From positions 5,370,690 through 5,434,689 of the forward strand of contig OZ024855.1 in assembly GCA_964017155.1 (NCBI GenBank): DNA of 64,000 bases, written 5' to 3'. The notes beneath the pieces were generated by a model, which had not been told where the DNA came from, did not search any database, and saw only the letters and a list, made by a program, of their open reading frames with translations. Below, one piece after another: positions 38,699 through 48,723 of the stretch; the first letter of the stretch is position 1; each line of letters opens with the position of its first letter. Position numbers and translations under genes: made by a program. The DNA is from Oasisia sp. SBJ-2009 (lineage: Eukaryota > Annelida > Polychaeta > Sabellida > Siboglinidae).

Positions 38699-41600
38699 TA
38701 TATATATTATATCTATACATTTATATATATATAATTTAGTTACCTATATATTATTAATATATATTCATTTTATATATTGTAATTATATATATATATATAT
38801 ACAAATATATTTATTACATATATATCACACATAAATATATATATATACATATATATTTATTATATATACATTATTTATTTTCATTACCTATTCATCTATT
38901 CATACACATATATATTTATTACATGCATACATACATATATGCATATTATATAATAGTTTTATTAATATTATAATTGTTATTTTAGTGGAGCCGCTACATG
39001 AATGAATTGTGCGTTTTATGATAAAAGTGTGAAATTTGGCACAAACGTAGAACACATAAATACAAAAACATTTGGATATAGGGCCATCTCAAATTTCGCC
39101 CGGAAAGGCATTGGCGGCCATTTTCCAAGACGGCCACCGTAAACCTATTTTCTCATACCTTAGTAACCACGTCAAATAAATCAGTCCTTTTGGTATTGAA
39201 ACATAGATGTTCGGGTTCAGCGATTTCATGTGTATTACTTTTGACCTTCTCCGACATTAACATCCGCCATTTTTAAAGATGGCGGCCTCCAAGACTAATA
39301 ACCCTATATCTCATGACCTGCGCGACCTAGAGGAAATTTTATGATATAAATATAGGTATGTGGACAGCCGATTCCAGTGTATAAAAATAATTTGTATTTG
39401 ACCTTTGTCGACCTTCGTATCCGCCATTTTATAAAAATGACGACCGCTAAAATGAATTTTTTCCACACGTTTACAAATGCTTCAGTCAGAACCGCTACAT
39501 TTGTGTCAAAATGTAAGTTTTTCAAAGTACCGATTTCAAATATGTTACATATGACCTTCTCCAATATCAATATCAGCCATTTTTAAAGATGGCGGCTTTA
39601 AAAGCCAAACTTCTTCACATCTTGAGAAATAAACCAGATAGAGAGATAACATTGTCTTCATAATTAAGATTTTACATGCTGCTACTTTAAATACGCTACT
39701 TTTGATCCTGTCGGACATTCGTATCGGTAATTTTTCAAGATGGCGACTAAAAATGGCGGTTATATTCTATATTGGCTATCAACAAATGCTATTTACTAGC
39801 TAGCCTATATTCACGAGAGGAGTATTAAAAGTCGTTCCCTCTCTTGATGTTTAGAAACGTTTACGTTAACTCCAACACGGCTCATAGGTTTAACTCATTG
39901 TTTATTTTATTTGTGTTGTTTGATTCCATGTGTTGTGATATGTCAACAGAAACGTTCAACAGCAGAAACGTACTATGTCGTGTGTGACAGTTCAGCATTC
40001 CTGTAACACATGTGTGTATCACTGTATGTCACACGATACGTGTATACACATTGTCCATGACCAAAACGTCCTATGCAAAATGTAACGGTTTCTAATTACT
40101 AGACGTCCTAATGTTTACTGTGTCGCACATTAACAACGAGCACACAGTCCACCACAGTAGCAAAGAGCAGTGCATTGAAGTCCTGCCTTGAGGTACTTAC
40201 ATAGTCCCATGCATCCCTTTGTGCAACCACAGCGCAATAGTTCTCGATAAGCTTGTGTGGCATCAGGAAGAGTTGTCCAGCATATTTTCCAAACGCCATT
40301 TTCATTTCTGTTCCACCCCCATTCAGTTGGAGATGGAAGCTCCGGAGTCGCGATCATCGTCTGTGCCCAACAGTGACCGGTTTGGTAAGCAGCCCGCTTT
40401 GTGTACTGGAGAAGTGCTGCTTGTGTCGGAGGAAGACCGTCAATAGCTCTACATTTCTGTGTGAACAGCTGCTTCCAGGCTCCATTGACATATTCCTGGC
40501 TGCTAGTACTGTCGTACAGCAGGACTACAAATCGTTCCAGTGGACCCAGCCAATTCTCTATGGGCTCCGGGGTAGCAGCCAAGGCTCAGAAAGCTGGTGT
40601 GGTTTCGTCATACGCATTCCATATATCACATGCATTTGCCCCTGCCTCCAAAACACGACACCGTGTCACAACCAGTGAAGGCGTGAAACATTGGCAAAGC
40701 AACACAACGATCAGGACCCAGTGCGTTGGTCATCTCGTGGGCCGGTAAATAGCGAAAGTTCTTTCCAGCACCAAAGGCAATCCACAGTTCGGTGATGTTG
40801 AGGCGTTGAGCTGATGTCACTGCAAGTACAACCACGTCCGTGTCAACTGTTCGAATGGATACCTTGTTATACCCGCGTTTCAAAGCATCTTCCAGGTGGA
40901 GTAGGATTCGTTTATCCGCTTCTTCATGGGTGCATGGAGCAACGCCTGACACGTCTCGGGACTGAGTACACAGCACACCAGTGTGACATGTACTGATAAC
41001 TTGTTTGTCGGTGGCAATGGTTGCTGCACTAGTCGCCAAGAACGAAAATAACTCGGTCGTGTTATCGTTAATGCGGAGAAACTCCGGCCAGTTCCCAGAC
41101 ATTGAGTTGGATGGTTCTACGCGTCGGCGGATACCTTTCCCTCTCCGTGTTCATGTTTCGTCCTTCAAGCTATCTGCGATATATTCATCCCACACAAAAT
41201 ATAGTCTGTTCACGTGTTGCAGTTGCGATGTGATGTACAGCAGGAACACTTGGGTCGCGTAATCGGAAAATGTATTTGCAAAACCTGGTCGAAGCATATT
41301 AATGATTGCAGCCCCATCAAGCAGGACACTTGTACGACTGGAGTGGGGGAAAGGTCTTGTGTAGGAACGAGATCTTCCAAGCAGCCGACCAGATCAGACT
41401 TTGTTCCTGTCCGCAGTGTCCCCATTTGTGATAACGCAGGTGGACACGTTTGGTTTTCATGTTGAAAGAACTGATTGAGATCACCACTCCATATTTGCGA
41501 CGCAATTTACAACCTGGAGAACAGAGAACAGTCATTCTTGAGTGACGACAGCTGTAGTTGTGCTCTTGATTTCTCTCGAACTGGAGGCCGGCTGAACAGT

Positions 41601-44600
41601 GGTAGGTTATTTCTCTTGATTGGATCTGTAATGGGCTTTGTTTGGTTGACCAGGCGCTCGTTGACGTAGGTGTCATACTGCTCTTGTCCGACAGATTTGA
41701 TCTGACGCAACGTGTCAATCACAGCTGGATCTGCAAGGTCTCTGCTACCCAGTACAAGCAAATCCTTGCTGTTCTCAGCGAATGGATTTCCCATCTCTTT
41801 TATTACATCAGTTAATGATGTGATATCTCGTCCGAATGTCATCTGTGCATGTTTCCTTTGCTCGTGATGTCGGAAATCTGTTTTATTTCTCTTCTTGGTT
41901 GAAACCTCAAATTCTCCAATCAGACGTGCCATTTCAGGGCCAGACACCATCCAACGCCGCAGTGCTGCAGGGTTCTCAGTCAGATCCACACCACCCTTCA
42001 CAGAGGCATTAGTCTGTTCATGAGCCTGGTCAATCGCAATACCAGAGAACACGTGTGTTGTTTTCTTGACAACACAATTTCCTTTGCGAAACTCTGCAAA
42101 GACGCCAGGATGCTTGTTGTGCAGAAAAACCATGTCAAGCAGATGGACAGGTATCCATCTGGCGTAATTGGTGTGACCCAAAGCGAAGAACCAAGGAACA
42201 ATTTTGGTCAGTGCGTCTATGTAGAGCAGTAAGTCTCCCTCTCGTATCGCTCTCACGTAGATCATCACCTCCAATTCCAACTGCAAGGTAATGGACCAAA
42301 ACAGGAAGAGAGGACAGGCTTCAACTCTCTAATCACACCAGTCTTCCAGTGACATCTTATTACACCCCTCTTCCACACCATTACAGTTCTCGGTGTACGC
42401 TGAAGTAGATACAAGCTACATGCTGTGATCGGATGAGCACGTCGGGTGCGTGTCACGTGAGATGCCTTCAGAAACGAATCGGCTGTCCCAGGTGTGGCTA
42501 GACTGGCCAGTATGCCTGTATGAGTGCACCTGTCCAACCACTGTTCTCCAAAAGGTCGCCGAGTGCTTTAAAGGTGAAATGAACATAAAAATTATAATTA
42601 AATCAAGTAAATAACATACTAATATGATGCTATTTATACAGGTTTAATCCTTGACAACTTTTGTAGTTTATATATACACGCAGTTTACCGTCTAAAAATC
42701 AGCCCATCTGATCGATTTCCGAGTGAAATCCCGAAGTGAATAGTGTCAGAGGCTGCCGCTTGGAAAGTACTGATGACGTAATATGTACCATAGAAAATGT
42801 TGCCATATCACTGGCAACATGGACGACATGGAGTTAGAATCTGGCGAGTCAGATTTGGACGGTTATGCGGCTACTGTAAGAACGTGTTGGTCGGTGAAAG
42901 CATACAGTGGTTAACCACTGGCTTCAGTAGTCACAAGAAACAAGCAGGAAAGCGACATTGAGCACAAGAGAAACGGAGAGGGTGAGTTATCAGGGGCCGC
43001 TGCCGTCGGCGGATTACTGTAAGAAGTCAGACCCAAACATTTCTACCGTGGAACAAAACATCGAAGTGGATGGTGTCGATGAAACACCAGGATGGTTAAT
43101 TGGTGGTATATTGTATGCGCATTTATGACTGTATTAATTGGTGTGATAGCAATATTACATTTTCAAAGACAGAAAAGTAATAGTAGTTTTATTAATACCA
43201 ACGGTATCGTATTGCCACGGAATTTCGCTATGGTAATGCGTAAACTTCAGACTTTATTTCTTCCATTCAGTAATGATAAACATGTGGTTAATTATTCTAT
43301 TACTGTTGAGTTTCACGTCTAGGTCAGCCAGGCAAAAGTAACGACACAGAAAACACTTTTAGGCTTGGAGTTTAGATGAAATGTGTCGATCACTAAAAGT
43401 ATCAATGGCGCCAATGCAATTTGGACGATGTCTGTAAGCAAATGTGTTTGGACTGGTTATGCCTGGATGTCGTGGAATACCAGTATACAAGTGAACTTAA
43501 TAGTAATAAATAGAAATACTCAATTTGATTATCAAGCCCTAATAATATATAATGCGTTTGTAGATATCAAATATTAATGTTACAATAAATTCTTCAATGA
43601 TGGTTGAATCGAACGATGACATGAACATGAAATGGTCCTTGACCTGAGGCTAATCATTGACAAACATGCGCTCCCTAAAAAATAAATAATAAACTGATTT
43701 TTCAGTTGGACATTATAACAACCATTCGTAAATATGGCACTTACGCAGAATTTGGACCAATCTCAATTGTGCCATGATAACCTTATATTTGTCAACACTT
43801 GATACATATTCTTGCCACCATTTCGTGTTAGACTTAGAATCGGAACGACTTATCTCCAAGTTCCGCCGTTTCTGGAAAGGCAAGCTTCGCCTTTTCTTTG
43901 TTTCTATCTCCCAGATTCGCTTAAAAATTGTTGGGATTATTGGGCATGTTAGTGTTGATTTCTTCAAACGTTGTCGACCTGGCTTAAAACACAGACTGGT
44001 AAACAGCTGGATCCGTGACGAAACACGAACTATCAAAAATGATCTTGGAATAAGCGAGAACACCGAGTCGGTGTCCAGTTGACTCGACCGACTTGTTTGA
44101 TCCACTGCCTTCGTCGCCTTGGCTTTCTCTTTCGACGGAAAACTAAAGAAACTCTTTCCAAAATTATATCCGTTGCTGCACCCAAAAGCCGCGCAGAATA
44201 CCATGTTTTATTCGATGAAGAAGAACACCATACACCAAGAATACCATTGAAATCCTCAACCTGCTGCTAGCGTCTATGGTACATATGACGTCACACTCAG
44301 GGAAACACCCGAAGGCAAAATTTCATAGGCAGTGTGTGAGGAAGTATTCTTATTTGCATGATTTTAGGAAAACTATTTGTTTTCAATTATTCATACTACA
44401 CGATTATATTATGTTATATATATTCTATTAACCACAGCCTTTAATCTAGCATGTTCATGTCACCTTTAAGAGCAGCCATCTCGATGTGCAGCTCACCAAA
44501 CATCACCACAAACTGATCTTCTCCGTGACTTGCAGGCCAGCTCCACTGGATTTATTTGGCAAGGATGTACAATGGCTGATCCACAGTGATGATCGGCACC

Positions 44601-46059
44601 TGATAGAACTAATAGGACACCATTTAAGGCGAGACGTCGTCGTTCCAACGGCCGTCATTTTATAAAATGGTGGGTACGAAGGTCAATGAAGGTCAAATGC
44701 CAAAACATTCAAATCACTGACATCGGCTGTTCACATACTTATCCTGTGATACCAACATTACCGCTCCAAGTAACGTAGTTCATGAGATATGGGAACATTA
44801 GTTTTGGCGGCCGCCATCTATAAAAATGGTGGATTTGAATGTCGTAGAAAGTCAAATGTAACATATTTGAAATCACTGACCCAGAAGTTGTATGTTTTGG
44901 TTCAAAAACGTCTGGTCTACGTTGCAAAAGTCTTTAGATAGAGGAAATTGGTTTTCGGACTCCCATCTTTAAAATGGCTGCCAATGCCTTCCTAGACAAA
45001 ATCTGAGATGGCCTTATATCCAAATATTTTTGTAATTATGTACTCTACGTGTGTGCCAAATTTCATGCTTTTATCATAAAACGCACAATTCGGCCATATT
45101 TTGTCACTTAGCGGCTCCACTATTTATCAAAATAATGATATAATACCAGTGTTTTTTTACTAATTAATATTTCCTGGTAGTATAAAATATTGAAACATTA
45201 ATAACTATATTATTATGCATATATGAAATTAAAATAAGCAATTCACATGTTTCTGCTCGTATTAAAGTATATGAAGTGCCATCAGCTGTTGTTAAGTCAA
45301 ATCTAAAATACGTATTTCATGTAATATGTGACGATATTTAAGAAAAAAATGTGGTTTGACCCCACGGTTTAACGCCAGCAAGATGGTGGCGCCACCTGGC
45401 GGAGTTCACTGTGGCAGTAGTGACTCGACGAGGAATGTGCGTTATTTACTTACACATTTTGATAGATTTCAGGCATTAATTATAATTTTTTGATCACGTG
45501 ACAAGTGCGTACGCGTAGTACAGGTGTAGTAGATGTACCATGCGAAATTTGGTCATCGTAGGTGAACATTTTGATGGTTTTTTCGAGGTGTGGGCCTAAA
45601 CTGCAAAAGTACCAGATACTGTGGAGAGTCGATATTGTTATACTATAACTTATAGTCCATATAGTCTAGATATATAAATGGTGATTATATCAACTCATAG
45701 TATTTTTATTTAGGTACGTGATTTTTGCCGGATATTTATCACGAGTTTTACTTTTTTCGTCTGACAGACACAGAATACGAGACAGAAACTTCAATTCCAG
45801 AAGCAATGACAATCACACTCAGACTCACACAGTCACAGCGTGACAGAGTGAAGCAAGCACGATGACGCGGAGTTTTATGTTTACCATTTAGCTTCTACAT
45901 TCTAAGTTCAGTAATTATATCTATTCACGTAAACAGCATTTATAGGATACACATTAAAAAAGAGCTAAGAGTATTATTTGAACCTTCTGCAGGGAATTCC
46001 TCGAACTCGTCGTCTTCTTCCAAAAGGCCTAAGTCGGGCTTCTTTTTGTTGTCCGCCAT
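36882..46059 (-). CDS. SEM1: 26S proteasome complex subunit SEM1 (DSS1)
   Basis: Coding exons: 45984-46059, 37357-37453, 36882-36933; phases agree, 74 aa. The protein starts [21 protein letters not shown] and continues with the two acidic-aromatic blocks of the family, DWTGAEEDD (ubiquitin and partner binding) and [20 protein letters not shown], then a basic helix ending [10 protein letters not shown]. Length matches the roughly 70 aa of other animals. SEM1 tethers Rpn3 and Rpn7 in the proteasome lid and also binds BRCA2 and the TREX-2 complex. Intron 1 is 8,530 bp and contains a 6.1-kb transposon, while intron 2 is only 423 bp. The start codon follows a GC-rich stretch typical of a housekeeping promoter. 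Confidence 0.97.
38464..38900. repeat. (TA)n-rich low-complexity block in SEM1 intron 1
   Basis: Long TATATA runs mixed with TATACATA and a short (CA)n. Two diverged copies of a CTATATATTATTAATATATAT segment (about 38500 and 38743) show that part of the block was duplicated. It lies immediately before the transposon's left end. Confidence 0.9.
39113..39760. repeat. Left subterminal array of the transposon, five units
   Basis: Five imperfect units about 153 bp apart (near 39113, 39264, 39421, 39575 and 39726). Each is centred on a palindrome of the type CCGCCATTTTTAAAGATGGCG, followed by a short spacer and a TTTGACCTTC-like word. Confidence 0.85.
40130..42540 (-). pseudogene. Broken transposon protein with DTDVVVLA motif and Cys-rich tail
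   Basis: Reading on the minus strand, the order is an YLLQRT segment, [65 protein letters not shown]-like and CSLFSRL segments, then [82 protein letters not shown] and [17 protein letters not shown] segments, and a CXC-like cluster at the end. I recognise the family as a repeated, unnamed ORF in many invertebrate genomes; its function is not established. The DTD core with flanking hydrophobics suggests a PIN/FEN-like nuclease fold, which is inference. Breaks: frameshift near 42340, stop TAA at 41507, frameshift near 41335, stop TGA at 41151-41153, frameshift near 40633, stop TGA at 40586-40588. Confidence 0.75.
42822..43600. other. Transposon interior without recognised gene
   Basis: A short frame on the plus strand from 42829 ([20 protein letters not shown]) is acidic and resembles the start of a transposase-associated protein, but it closes after about 30 codons. 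Nothing else is recognisable before the THAP remnant. Confidence 0.35.
43713..44204 (-). pseudogene. THAP-domain protein remnant of the transposon
   Basis: The minus-strand frame opens [20 protein letters not shown], the N-terminus of a THAP zinc finger with its first Cys pair (C-x4-C) and the aromatic FFSFP that follows. The second half of the domain continues in another frame as [14 protein letters not shown] and then LFQDHF, so there is a frameshift near 44100. The third zinc-binding Cys is not seen at its usual place. A basic segment [13 protein letters not shown] follows. THAP domains bind DNA and are common in P-type and other transposases and in accessory proteins. It lies between the transposon's inverted ends on the same strand as the DTDVVVLA gene. 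Confidence 0.7.
44650..44985. repeat. Right subterminal array of the transposon, three units
   Basis: Three units (near 44651, 44810 and 44963) about 155 bp apart, each with the same palindromic core, for example GTCATTTTATAAAATGG. They are the inverted counterpart of the five-unit left array. Confidence 0.8.
45123..45983. other. SEM1 intron 1, 5' part, unremarkable
   Basis: Intronic sequence between the transposon and SEM1 exon 1. It contains a GGTGGCGCCACCTGGCGG palindrome-rich spot at about 45384 but no ORF or repeat family I recognise. Confidence 0.5.
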
Positions 46060-47012
46060 GTTTGTATGGAAGCTGAAACGGAAATAGATTCACTTATCCG
46101 TAGCATGGCGCCACCGGCCTAGACTCCGCAAGGTGGCGCCACATGTGGATCCGAACCTCGCGATTTAGCGTTTGACAATCCGGTGTAGCGGGCCGAGAAT
46201 AATGCTGTGCCCTGTGTAAGTCTGTATACTGTGCACGCAATCGCAGTTAGCAGCTTGATATGTCATTTCACGTTGTATTCTGCGATTGCTTTGTGTTTTA
46301 TTGGTTGACAGCCAAGTTATGCATGCATGTGTTATGTTTTAATACCAAAAGTGGTCTATATGTGTGGGATCTACAATATAATATAGCTTAAGGAAGTGCT
46401 GACTTCACATTTTATGTTGCGATACACCTTGCCATTTTGTCTTGTGAAACACAGAATTTAAGCTGAGGCAACATACTTGTATCTTCCAAAATGTTGCTGA
46501 TTGTTTCTAGCGATTAAGTAATAGCTGATATTAGAGAAATATTATTGTTTGAGAAGGTGAAGTTATTATTTAAATACAATTAGCTGCTCATGAGAATGGC
46601 TGAATGTGGAGAATTATATTGGGATTTCTAGTAGTGTTCTTAGATCTTGAAAGCAGGCATTTATGCATTGCGGTTCTCACGGCAGAAGAGTTATAGTAAT
46701 GCTGTACAACTGATTCAACTAATGCCATAGATGCATTGGTTAAGATACACCTTCCAGTAGTGTGGTCAATGTCTAGCCCTAGTCAATTAAAATATGATTC
46801 ATGTAAACTGCTGACATTTCTTACTGACCCCTCCTCTGGTTGTCCATTCCCCCTTTATTTACCCTCTCATCGGTTTGCAAACCTGCTAAACTAGCGATTA
46901 ATTTAACATTTAATCATCCGTATATTTTACTTTTGTTTCAATTTGTAACATAAGCAGTTTCCACATTTTAATTCACATTTTTATGATTGCCTTCAAACGT
47001 ATAACTCACAGG
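46060..47012. promoter_or_regulatory. SEM1 promoter region and gap
   Basis: The 150 bp before the SEM1 start codon is GC-rich and includes the inverted pair GGCGCCACC / GGTGGCGCC (46108-46140). That composition fits a TATA-less promoter. The remainder is AT-rich with no gene. Confidence 0.4.
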
Positions 47013-47912
47013 GTTCGAATTTAGCGGGGGCCCGGGGTCCTGCTGGCCCCCACATTCACTGTTGGGCCCCCAGATGTTGAACTCTGAGGGCCCGACTGGC
47101 CCCCAGGTCAAAGAACTGTAAAATTTATAAATAATGGCCTGACAACTTCCTATCCCAGAGGCCAAGGCCAAGAAAATGTCATTATTCACTTTACCAGTAA
47201 ATGATCCTGGCTGCTGCCTGGGGTGGGGGGTGGGGGTGAAGGGGGGCAGAAGGTTGCTGCCCTTGGTCAGGGTTAAAATTGATTGACAAGGGGTTGCTGA
47301 GGTGGACAAACCTGTCGACTAGGCCAGAGAAAAAGAATTAATAACCTAGGATTTTGTTACTAGAAATAGACAGGTCTTGGACATAATCTACTATGAAGTT
47401 CTACGATGTAACTAAACTGTCATTTTCCATAATGCTGTGGCAATAGGTATATAGGTACATAGGCATCAATCCTTGGTTTAAACAGTTTATGGCCAATACT
47501 GTTTTAAATTACATGACTGGCAGTAAAAATGAAGGAAGGAACGGGACCTCGCACAGTCGTTTAAGCTGTTGTGGGTGGGTGGGGGAGCAGGAATAGGCAA
47601 CCTTGTGTTGCCATCTACAAACACAGGCAGCCCAAAGAGGAAGATCTACAGGTTTCAAGCAGCTCCGGTTCAGAGGAAAATTAACAACCCTCCATTGATC
47701 TCTTGAAATTATCATTAACATTGACTAATTAAGCTGCTACATAGGCTACAGCCATTATGTTTGTGGCATGTGAATTGTGTTGAATAAAGTTATAGTTACA
47801 ATGCGACTTAAATGTGCATTTGTTGCATGGCCCCCACTTTTTGTGTCGGGCCCCTAGATTTTGAAAAGTGGGGGCCCTGCTGGCCCCCACTCATTTTTGG
47901 CTAAATTCTAAC
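47013..47912. mobile_element. 900-bp element with GC-rich inverted ends
   Basis: The left end GTTCGAATTTAGC and the right end GCTAAATTCTAAC are inverted repeats with one mismatch. Just inside each end is a GGGGCCC-rich hairpin zone containing CTGCTGGCCCCCAC-type words and a second GGGCCCCCAGAT / ATCTAGGGGCCC pair. The middle has no ORF with family signature. It is probably a non-autonomous DNA element; target duplications are not clear. Confidence 0.6.
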
Positions 47913-48723
47913 TCATGATAAGTATTTTCTTGTGTTCGTCATACATTGCTGTTCAATAGCAAATGCAAAGAGATCCTTACCAAGGGCAGTGGTGTATCAT
48001 TGTGTTCTGGGAAGTTATTTTAGTAAACAAATTATACATATAATGAATATACGTATTTATGTCGTAATGCTGAGGTTTCTCAAATTCTGGATTACTAGTT
48101 CCTCTAAGTTTCATGCTTTGCATATTTTTGATAGGATACAGCAGATTTTGGTTAGTTTATAATTATTTGGTCGATAGTGAAACTACTGAAACAGTATAGT
48201 AATTGGTGAAAAGGTACTAGATTCATAATTTCAGGTAAAACATATGGTTCTCAACCAAGTAAATGTATCACGTCTGACTGTAAAGTAGCTATTGTTGATG
48301 TAACACAGGCACACCTGCATAAAGATCATCTTTATTTTCCTACCTCACAAGAAAAATAGCAATTCGTCACGCCCGAGAATCAACCGATCCAACATGACCC
48401 ATAATTCAGTATAATATATTACACAACAACCAAAGAAGAACGTGCACCAAGCAGAATGCATATGACTCATCTATTGCCGTTACATAAGTTCAATGTCAAC
48501 CCAAGTTCGGTCGTCCAAAGTTTAGTTTACTGCCGCTTTTTAATCGTCGGGCATTCACTTGACCACCGACTCGAGTGCATCTTGACACACGACTGTTACA
48601 GACTGACACAGTGAGAATTTAATAACAACATTTAACAAAAACAAAGCCATATCTGTTTCTTTCCGTGTGGTCTGTCGTTTCTGTCTGGTGAATCTGCAGC
48701 AGTCCTTACTACCCACCCGAAAT
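47913..48723. other. Gap and IRS 3' UTR
   Basis: On the minus strand an AATAAA lies at 48331-48336, about 390 bp beyond the IRS stop codon, so the 3' UTR probably covers 48320-48723. Nothing else is seen. Confidence 0.45.

Larger units (their letters stand above)
38983..45122 (-). mobile_element. 6.1-kb DNA transposon with long repeat-bearing inverted ends
   Basis: The left end TAGTGGAGCCGCTA pairs with the right end TAGCGGCTCCACTA, and inverted similarity continues for several hundred bases (for example GAATTGTGCGTTTTATGATA inside the left end and its complement inside the right). Flanks allow either a 3-bp TTT duplication (38980-38982 and 45123-45125) or a TA duplication if the terminal TA is target DNA. 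Both ends contain a tandem array of about 153-bp units. Between them are two minus-strand gene remnants, a large protein with a DTDVVVLA motif and a THAP-domain protein. I cannot assign a superfamily. The copy is dead, with several stops and frameshifts, and sits in SEM1 intron 1 on the same strand as SEM1. Confidence 0.8.

Noticed and set aside
41317..41718. 133-codon minus-strand frame as a separate transposon gene
   Set aside because: It is a shifted reading of the DTDVVVLA family; the family sequence continues in the other frame.
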